A program made the translations under genes and the position numbers. From Bimuria novae-zelandiae CBS 107.79 (Eukaryota > Ascomycota > Dothideomycetes > Pleosporales > Didymosphaeriaceae): DNA of 64,000 nt. Where the stretch lies: positions 476,622 to 540,621 of the forward strand of contig ML976693.1 in the NCBI GenBank assembly GCA_010015655.1, read 5' to 3'. The notes below the pieces were generated by a model. That model had not been told where the DNA came from. It saw only the letters and a program-made list of their open reading frames with translations, and searched no databases. Below are positions 56,087-64,000 of the stretch, piece after piece (the first letter of the stretch is position 1; every line of letters starts with the position of its first letter).

Positions 56087-57432
56087 ATGCCACCTCAACG
56101 CACTAGCGACCGCCCGAATAACTCTCGCAACCTTATAGAGGCTTAGAAAGGTGCTATTATAGCCCTACGCAAGCTCTTAAACACTAAATACGCCTATATT
56201 ACTAGCGCGATAAGTTTAAGCATCTTAATACTATAAAAAGTCTTTAAGAAGGTTAAAAAGGCTTATATAGAAGCCTCGCTTAAGCTATTACTTAATAATT
56301 TACTAGCTATAGTCTATATTACCCGTATTAGTCCCCTTAGAGCTAAACCTAAAATACGTAATAGTAGCAAGCTTAGTGCTTAAATATATAACGCTATTAT
56401 ATAATTTAGTACTTATAATATTAAAGAATTAACCTGCCATGTCCTCTAAGAGGTCAGGATTATAGTAAGCTATCTTATACTAGTTAAAATTACTTACAAG
56501 CACCGCGATTATAATTATACCTACGCTATTATATAAGGTATACGCCTAAAGAAGCCTAAGCTTAATAATAATAATATATATAACTAAAAGCGCTACGTTG
56601 CCTAGATTCTTACTATATATAAGTGCTTTACTCCTAAGCTTATATTTATTTACTATAATAAAACTAGTAAATTAATTAGAGGCAGGAATCTTTGCGAAGG
56701 TAAGTAGTATATTTAAAGGGTACGTAGTACTCTAACTAATAAATACGCCCTCCTATATTACCTACCCTTTTTTAGCCTTATAATCTGCGCTGCTACGTCT
56801 ACTAATACTACTATTTATAGTCTAAAACGCCTATGTTTAGTATAGGTAGTAAAGGAGAAGAAAAATTATAAGAAGACACTTAAATGCGTATATAAAGCTA
56901 ATAAGAGGGCTTATATATTAATTAATAATAAAAAGGCCTATATAAATATTACTAGCACCTAAGAGGAGCGCGCTTTTAATAAAATTAATTATAATATTTT
57001 TTACTATAATAAGGCTACTAAGGCTACTAATTAAGCTACTAGTAAAAAGGGAGGAGCCCTCTAGGCTAATTATAAAAATCTTATTATTCTTAATAAGTTC
57101 TTTAAATACGAGGACTTTATATATAAAAGTAAGAAGGGTATAAATAGGATCTAGTACGCTAAACAGGTGCTTAAGGACGTTATTTTTCCTTACTATAAAG
57201 CTATACGCGCTAATAACCCTTATACTTAAGTATTTTTAGTATAAAATAATATTTACTTTTATAGCCTAGGGCTTTAATATTACGTACCTAAAATTAAAGA
57301 GAAAGATATACGCTTTGCTTTATACTCTCCTAACTTACCTAATTTACACTTAATTAAGCGCTGTTTTAGCAGGCTTAAAAGTTTTTTAAAAAACTATAAA
57401 GTAAAGAGCGCGTTAAAATAAGCTAAAAATAA
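56087..57432 (+). pseudogene. Probable transposase remnant of the 55928 element
   Basis: Begins with an ATG and 19 in-frame residues before the first stop; beyond it helix-like pieces such as GAIIALRKLLNTKYAYI remain. No DDE motif could be recognised. Cut at the right by the gap. Confidence 0.5.
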
Positions 57433-57947
57433 NNNNNNNNNNNNNNNNNNNNNNNNNNNNNNNNNNNNNNNNNNNNNNNNNNNNNNNNNNNNNNNNNNNN
57501 NNNNNNNNNNNNNNNNNNNNNNNNNNNNNNNNNNNNNNNNNNNNNNNNNNNNNNNNNNNNNNNNNNNNNNNNNNNNNNNNNNNNNNNNNNNNNNNNNNNN
57601 NNNNNNNNNNNNNNNNNNNNNNNNNNNNNNNNNNNNNNNNNNNNNNNNNNNNNNNNNNNNNNNNNNNNNNNNNNNNNNNNNNNNNNNNNNNNNNNNNNNN
57701 NNNNNNNNNNNNNNNNNNNNNNNNNNNNNNNNNNNNNNNNNNNNNNNNNNNNNNNNNNNNNNNNNNNNNNNNNNNNNNNNNNNNNNNNNNNNNNNNNNNN
57801 NNNNNNNNNNNNNNNNNNNNNNNNNNNNNNNNNNNNNNNNNNNNNNNNNNNNNNNNNNNNNNNNNNNNNNNNNNNNNNNNNNNNNNNNNNNNNNNNNNNN
57901 NNNNNNNNNNNNNNNNNNNNNNNNNNNNNNNNNNNNNNNNNNNNNNN
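57433..57947. other. Assembly gap, 515 N
   Basis: Run of N inside the TA-flanked transposon. Confidence 0.99.
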
Positions 57948-58177
57948 TTTACGGCATAATTTAAATACCTTTACATCTAGTATATTGCTACTTAAAAGCT
58001 ACTTTGATGGTATATTCACGATGTAGCTGAAATTTTCGGTGTTCAGCCAAGGAATTTCACGTGAGCGATAGTCCACTTTTTTCCACCCATTGTAAGATAC
58101 GCTTGTCGTGACCAAATATATGCTTCTTTGCTAAGCGAGAACGAGCGAAGCAGAAACTCGGGACGATCCACCATTTA

Positions 58178-60084
58178 CTCGCCCCACACGCCAACCGGAG
58201 GTTGGCCCTGCGCAGCCCAACGTAACTTCGCAGCCCAACGTAACTTTGCAGCCCAACGTAACTTTGTATAGAGAATCGAAATTGATCCAGTCTTTTGACA
58301 GCGTAGACTTCAATTATATAGGCTAATATACAGTGGAGTTAGTGTAGCAAGTAGGGCAGGATCTACAGTTATCTCTCTAAGAGATAGGACCTATTAGGGC
58401 TAATTTTATAAGCTCTATAAGTAGGCGTCTTTATACGTTTTTATAGCCTTTTAAGTAAACTTTTAAGCCTTAAGCTTTATACGTTAATTAATTGCTTATC
58501 GCGCTGCTTTAACGGTTACTACGCTGCCTTTTTATACTAGCCTTTTATCTTTAATCTACCTTTTTTAGCGTTATTAAGCTACTACGGTAATATCTATAAG
58601 GTCGCGCTAGGCCAGCGCGAGACTATTAATTAGTAATTACGAGCTTTCTAGGAATTTTATAAGCCTCCTGCTTAATATATTACTTCTCTCTAGGGCGCGC
58701 GACATTTTTTGATGCTGCCGCTGATATGCTGTAGGTGTATTGGCGATAGGGCTCGAATTAACAGCGGATAGAACTAATAGTGATAGCGTCTAGATAGGTG
58801 CTAGCAGCTTTATGTAAACAAGCTCTAGATTAAATAGAAAGATCCTAGCTTTCTTCTAGGCGCTTAGGATTATGCTACGCTTAAATATATCTATCCTAAT
58901 CCTATGGATTGCATGTAGAAATTCGACTTTATTAAAGTCTATGTAGCTAGTTCGGGTGGCTATCTTTATAGCCTTTTTATAATTCTGCTTTAATAGCTGA
59001 AAACAGACTACGTCTAGAGGCTGTAGATAATGTGATATATATAGCAATAGTAAGAAGGGAAGTATTTTATAATTATTATAAAACTATATAAACTTAATAG
59101 TAAGGTGGCTACTAAATCTATTAAATATAAGTAATTACTATACGCCTTTCTAGCGCGCGCGCGTTTATATTTTAAAGAACTTTAGCTACTTTATTAAGAT
59201 AGAGTTATTAGCGTATTCTAATTTTAATATAGCGATTATATAGCTATCAGGCAGCGCCGTATTTATATACTAGTAATAAAGGTAATTAATAGCCTGTATA
59301 ACGAGCATAGGTTCGAGCACCTCTCTATTACTAGAAATTAATTTAATACTTGTAATATAATCGCGTGACGTCTCTAACGCAGAGACATAAGGATAATTAA
59401 ACTCTATAGTAATAATTTATTAATTACTACTAACGCCTATGCGGAAGCCGGTTTCGTCTATATTATAGGTGTCTAATAGGGTTACGCCGTAGGTGTATAT
59501 TACCTTTTTAAGCTTAATAAAATAATAGCTATAAGCTTTAAACGTCGCTATTATTATATAATTAATATAGTGCGACTTTTGCTTTATGCGGCGATAGTCT
59601 AGATTTCTTAATAGCTATCGCGATAGCTAGTCCTTACTAAGTAAGGGAGCTTTGCTATCGGGGTGCGCGCGATTAAGGATATATTAAGTAGTACCTTTTA
59701 ACTATAGTATAAGGTATAGCATGCTAATAGTGTTATAGTAACGTATATATAACTTTAGCGCTTTATCCTAGGTCTCTAAGAGTTGTAGATTCGTGCCACT
59801 ACGGTCATGGTGGCTAATCCGGCCTCTAGCGCGCGCTTGAAGTCGCGAAACAGGCACGCTCTATTCGCGTGCTATAGCTGCAAAATTAGGTATTTCTAAG
59901 CTAGAAAAACTAAAGAGATAATTAGAAATACGCTACTTAATTTTATAGCTCTCGCTATAATATTTAGGCATGGTTATAGGTTGTTTATTAAGAAAATAGA
60001 AAAATCCGCGACGAAAAGTTACGTTGGGCTGCGAAGTTACGTTGGGCTGCGCAGGGCCAACCTCCGGTTGGCGTGTGGGGCGAG
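58178..60084 (-). mobile_element. pogo/Fot1-like DNA transposon, 1907 bp
   Basis: Ends CTCGCCCCACACGCCAACCG (58178) and the inverted copy ending at 60084, flanked by TA at 58176-58177 and 60085-60086. The TIR runs about 70 bp. Inside it CGCAGCCCAACGTAACTT-type 18-19-bp units repeat, three on the left (58215-58265) and two on the right. Length is that of Fot1. The interior is RIP-mutated but the TIRs are not. A transposase fragment lies on minus. Confidence 0.9.
58856..59047 (-). pseudogene. pogo-family transposase fragment of the 58178 element
   Basis: 63-residue open frame with HYLQPLDVVCFQLLKQNYKK and YIDFNKVEFLHAIHRIR. This matches the H.LQPLDV..F..LK..Y block near the end of the pogo DDE domain and the following F..A...I helix. 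Surrounding frames are broken by stops. Confidence 0.85.
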
Positions 60085-60086
60085 TA

Positions 60087-61020
60087 TTACCCGCCATCGT
60101 CCCTGACCGTCATGCCGCCCTGACCACAACAACACTGACGGCAGCAGCTAAGACACAGCTCCTCGCGCATCCCTCAACCGCATGAGGGATTCTGCATACC
60201 AACTGCAGGGTCTAGGATCAGGTGTGCGAAGTGCCTCGTCGCATGTTCTGTTGCCTGCGTTGAAAGAACTAGGCAAAATATTTCGATACACGTCTCGGCT
60301 TGGGTTAGAGAGTGTCGACCCTTCGTTCCTGTTGTGCCATGCGATAGTAACAGCTCATCAAGCAAACTGCAGAACATACTATGTCCGGCCATGCGCAGGT
60401 GTCAGAGGACTGGAACAGCGATGACGACGGCTCGCACCAGGTAGGCGCAATCACGTCCCAAACACGCTCAGAGAATATCTTCAAAACGCGTTTTGGAGTC
60501 GGTCGGGTGAATCATCTCGTATCTGTTCGATGCTGAATGAGCAACTGGCATCCTGCATTCGTCGCTCACCTGGCTCCTCGTAACGCGCGTGCCGCGAGTA
60601 AACCCTCACCAGTCCGCCAAATTTACAGCCTTTTCAAATACGGGATCTTGCTTACACTTTTGTATGCAGTGGTGCTGGTTCTAGCATGCAGTAGAGCGCC
60701 TTACAGTCTACTGGTTCGGCGAACCGTATCATAGGTCGCGACCACCGTAGTGTCCTCCAACGTCGACTAGAGGAATGGGCTCACCAGCGATTCATATAGC
60801 GATGTTCGATCTCGGGGGCGAAATGGTCTTTGGCCACGGACACTTACAATACGACTCGTTATTTGTATGTGCATTACGTTCGGGAGGATCTTTTCGGGCA
60901 CCGGTAGCGCCAGCTTCAAGCGAACATCTGAAGGCTAATGCGGTGGCATACGCAGGGGATTCATGAGGCTCTGCACTGGCGCGCAACACGCCATCGCGCA
61001 TGTGTTGGCTTAAAGGACTT
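60087..61020. other. Unmutated GC-normal island, 0.93 kb
   Basis: Normal composition between the Fot1-like element and renewed AT-rich DNA. Open frames on both strands are short (up to about 80 residues) and carry no recognisable domain. With 55862-55925 and 58095-58175 it forms one host segment split by two TA-flanked insertions. Confidence 0.6.
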
Positions 61021-62335
61021 ACAATCTCCCTCCTAGCTTAGGAGCGTAGCACGCTACTAAAATAGGAGGTATCGCTAATTAACAGGTAGCTTTTTAATTT
61101 ATTTTTAAAGCTACTAAACGCTATAAACCTATTAAAAAACTTAATTTAAGCTTTTATATAAGCTACTTTAGATTAGGAAACCCCTATAAACTAGTATAGA
61201 TAAATATAACTTATATAAATATATAAGATCTTAGCAAAAAATTAAGCTGCTTAAAGGACTTTTTAGTAAAAATTTTAACGCTAAAGACTTCTATAAAATA
61301 GAAAATTTAGTTAATAACACCATACATGCATAGCGAGCTAATTAGTTAAGTAAACTAATTACTCCGCTAAGACTCTATTAAAAAATACTATTGTAACGAA
61401 AGCACGTGGTATAAAAAGGGACACGTGACGACTCGTTTATAGAAGCTAGGATTAAACACTAGTTCTAACATTACTTATATATATATTATACTATACAAGA
61501 ATATACCAGCTTTGGTATTCTTATGCGTATCTTTTGGTACAGTGGGGAAGTCACATAGTATTGGCTTAGGGCGCTTACCTCATTACACTAGCTAGGTATT
61601 ACGATCTTGGAAACTTTAAAGGTAAGGATACCAGTCAGAGGTACTAGTAGGACCATGGCCGGTGAGAAAATAGAATAAAGGCAATATATAGAGGCGCGGG
61701 ATACCTTAGGTTAGTAGTTACGTAATAAAGTCCTATATACGCGAGAGTCTCTTAGGACTATAAAGTCTTAGTAGAACTATAATAATAATTTAGATAATAG
61801 TAAAGGATAAAATAAATAGTATAAAATTTAATAATTTTTTTTATACTTTTCCTACTCCTTATAGTAAACTTAAGATACTTTATGTATATTTTTTATATTA
61901 ATTAGTAAACCTTCTAATTAGTTATTTTATAGTTTATTATAAAATTAGATTATTTATAAACACGCTAGTGTTATTTTTAACCCTTAACTACTAAATATCT
62001 ATAAGGCACTCTACCTTCTAGACCTATCCTTCCCTAAGCCAAAACAGGCATAGGTACGTAAAGCCCTTATAATACTAGGTAGTACTAATCATAGATCCTA
62101 ATATACCTAAAGTATTATATAATAAATATATGAAAGTATACTTTCTATGATAAAGTTATTAGTAAAAAATTTTTAAGCACGCTAACGATATTTTTACTAT
62201 ATAAAATTAATAAAAATAGCTTATAGTAGGTTAATTTAAAAGAAGTAAGTATAGAAAGGGCCTAAAATAAGCTAATGTTATAAGGTATTTTGTGTAAAGG
62301 GCCTATATCTACTAGTGGCGCGCTAGTAGGGCGCT
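61021..62335. other. AT-rich RIP-type sequence
   Basis: Stop-riddled in all frames; contains one recognisable LTR (61392-61587). Confidence 0.55.
61392..61587. mobile_element. Solo LTR of family D, 196 bp
   Basis: TGTAACGAAAGCACGTGG to CTCATTACA. It matches both halves of the gap-interrupted copy at 39390-39854. No perfect TSD (left ACTAT, right CTAGC). It gives the intact LTR length for the family. Confidence 0.75.
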
Positions 62336-64000
62336 ACGCTCCCGAGCTGGGGGGGAGATTATACTGGCTGAGCGAAAGGACTGGCACACACCACGCACCC
62401 GTTATCGGAGTTGAGTGTGCATGCGCAGCCGTGGTCCAGACGTGATCCGATCGAAAGACGCCACGATCAACGATCTCTGATGAAACCTCCACGCTGAATG
62501 AGTCGATCGGACGAGTGGATTGACGTTATGAGGATTCGGGATTCAAAGGCGGGAAACATCGCGGTGCAGTGCCGCTAATGATGCAATCGCCTAACGAGTC
62601 CTAACAAGCCTCTTGGAAGAACAGGAATTTAGAATGAGCCCGTCTACATGTAACGAGAAAGTTTTGCGACACTACAAGCATGTTAGTAGAGAGTATGGTA
62701 CTAAGTTCTCGTCCGTTTTGGATCTCAAGGTCATGTGCCTCTCTTTAGGTGCCTGCTAATTAGGCATACCAAACGAAAGCCAGTTCCCGAGCACTTAAGC
62801 ACCGAACATTCTAGAAAGATCCTTACCGCATATGCCGCGCAAGCCACGCTCTGCCGGGATTCCGCTCCTACCTTCCAGCCCTCAACTGTGAGGAATTTTG
62901 GTGGACTGAACAGGAGCAGCGCGATGCTGAAAACGTTTCGCGCCACGTAGCCTCGACTTAGGCTGCAAAAGCACATGCACTAGAGTTGAGCCTCAATTCC
63001 TGGGGAGGTGGAGCGCAATAGCGCTAGCGGCGCCCCCTGTTTGGATCAGTTGGACACGGCGCTCAAGGAATCTTGAAGGTTTTGTCACATATCCAATGCT
63101 CCTGGCCGCGTTGACCCGCCCAAAAGCGGTGAATATATGGCATCGCGAAGGACGGGTTCGATCATCGATCCAATAGGCGACCGCTCGCTTGCTTCCCCAG
63201 TATTCTTCTGCTTCCGCTTCTCGTGGTTGTATTAGGTATCTTCTGCAGCATATTGGAGCTTCGATCCTAGCCTGAAAGCTAGTCCAGAAGTGGCATCGGT
63301 GCGGGCCGCTATTGGCCGCGGGGAGCTTTCCTACGGGGCGCAGACGCGAGAGAGGCGGTCGAACGGTCACATCACTTTGCAGTGCATCAGTCTCGCGATC
63401 CTTTACGATAGTGCCCTCGACCGGGTGTGGCTTAATTTCTCGTCGATGCACGAATGGGATGCATACTCGCAACCGCTTGCGCCAGTTTCGGGGAGCGCCG
63501 AGATGCCCGGAATCCGAAGACCACAAACGGCTTTGCGCTCAGCACAGGTCATGATCTAAGCTCTTGGGCATACGCCACTAGTTGCCGGCTACGGCTTCGG
63601 TTCTGACAAGCTGGCACTCGCAAAGTGACATATGCATAGCCTTCCGCCGCTGTTCGAGGGCCTCCTCTGAGGAGCCGATGCAGGCTGATATATCTTGACG
63701 ACCACCACGAGAGATACCCGCGCTAGTAGCAGAACGAACTGTGCAGCCAACATCATCGCAATTTCATACGGGTCACACATTTCCTCACTTTCGAAATGCA
63801 TGCGATAGACGCCGACGCCTGGCGAGATGTGAGCGATTCACAAGACAGAAAGAAGATTCAGAACCGATTAGCACAGAGGAGACGCCGTAAGTCAAAGTCA
63901 TGGTAACGGACCCCACCTGTCAGCGTCAAGCTGATCATCATAGGCCAACGTTTAAAGATGACAGAAGGTGGTATGGAAGAGGGTACATCTATTCAAGCAC
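62336..64000. other. Normal-composition DNA right of the AT-rich block, no gene supported
   Basis: 1.66 kb of balanced base composition. Several overlapping frames of 60-180 codons exist but the longest (minus, ending 62993) starts at a non-ATG codon and shows no domain or fungal splice logic. Could be a pseudogenised gene or plain intergenic DNA. Confidence 0.45.

Larger units (their letters stand above)
55928..58092 (+). mobile_element. TA-flanked DNA transposon (Tc1/mariner-type), with assembly gap
   Basis: Left end CAATGGGTGGAAAAAAGTGG at 55928; right end is its inverted copy ending at 58092. About 38 bp of TIR match with one difference, and TA flanks each end (55926-55927 and 58093-58094). 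A plus-strand ATG at 56087 opens MPPQRTSDRPNNSRNLIEA, followed by stops; the region after is RIP-mutated. TSD and TIR support a Tc1/mariner-superfamily element; the transposase subfamily is not readable. Confidence 0.82.

Noticed and set aside
33444..62335. Starship-type giant mobile element
   Set aside because: No tyrosine-recombinase captain or cargo genes are readable; the contents are explained by retroelements and TA-transposons.
33444..62335. CRISPR-like or satellite array
   Set aside because: Repeats here are LTRs, TIRs and two-copy tandems; no regularly spaced short repeats.
63140..63170. Possible tRNA B box (GGGTTCGATCATCGATCC)
   Set aside because: Lacks the GGTTCRANYCC pattern, and no A box or acceptor-stem pairing was found upstream.
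62993..63526. 177-codon minus-strand frame at the right end
   Set aside because: Its first codon is TTG, no ATG supports it, and no motif is visible.

Overview
The window looks like nuclear DNA of a filamentous ascomycete (Pezizomycotina; Dothideomycetes is my best guess, from gene style only). Introns are short (about 45-110 bp) with GT..AG ends, the genes encode typical fungal proteins (ATG1, ATG5, PXR1, IRC20, proteasome beta-3), and a sharply bounded AT-rich block carries the signature of repeat-induced point mutation (RIP: CpA/TpG nearly absent, TpA everywhere, CpG retained).

Region 1 (1 to about 33.4 kb) is ordinary gene-bearing DNA. In order: the 5' part of a 14-TMS drug-efflux MFS transporter (-); a 291-bp hAT-type MITE; an IRC20/SHPRH helicase-RING protein (-); PUP3 (+); a 2.5-kb spacer; ATG1 (+); PXR1 (-); a small secreted protein (-); a secreted PEBP-like protein with an apparent frameshift (-); a CobW/ZNG1-like metallochaperone GTPase (-); a small hydrophilic protein (+); an unrecognised conserved-looking protein (-); ATG5 (+); a coiled-coil protein (-); an inositol/sugar transporter (-); and a head-to-head pair of NADPH-cytochrome P450 reductase (-) and cytochrome P450 (+). 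Several pairs share short bidirectional promoters (IRC20/PUP3, CobW/small protein, unknown/ATG5, CPR/P450). Two core autophagy genes lie about 8 kb apart. The reductase-P450 pair is probably one redox unit.

Region 2 (about 33.4 to 62.3 kb) is a RIP-degraded transposon graveyard with two assembly gaps. Its layers can be read from target-site duplications. A pogo/Fot1-like element (33749-48134) is split by a gypsy element A (35005-42356, TSD GAGGC), which itself carries a solo LTR with a gap inside it, and by gypsy element B (42368-47605, TSD TGTTA); removing both leaves about 1.79 kb, a normal Fot1-like size. Next come a 4.1-kb structure with 388/339-bp GC-normal inverted arms around a RIP-mutated interior, a long unassignable AT-rich stretch, and two TA-flanked DNA transposons (55928-58092 and 58178-60084) that interrupt an otherwise unmutated host island.

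Region 3 (62.3-64 kb) returns to normal composition with no gene I can support.
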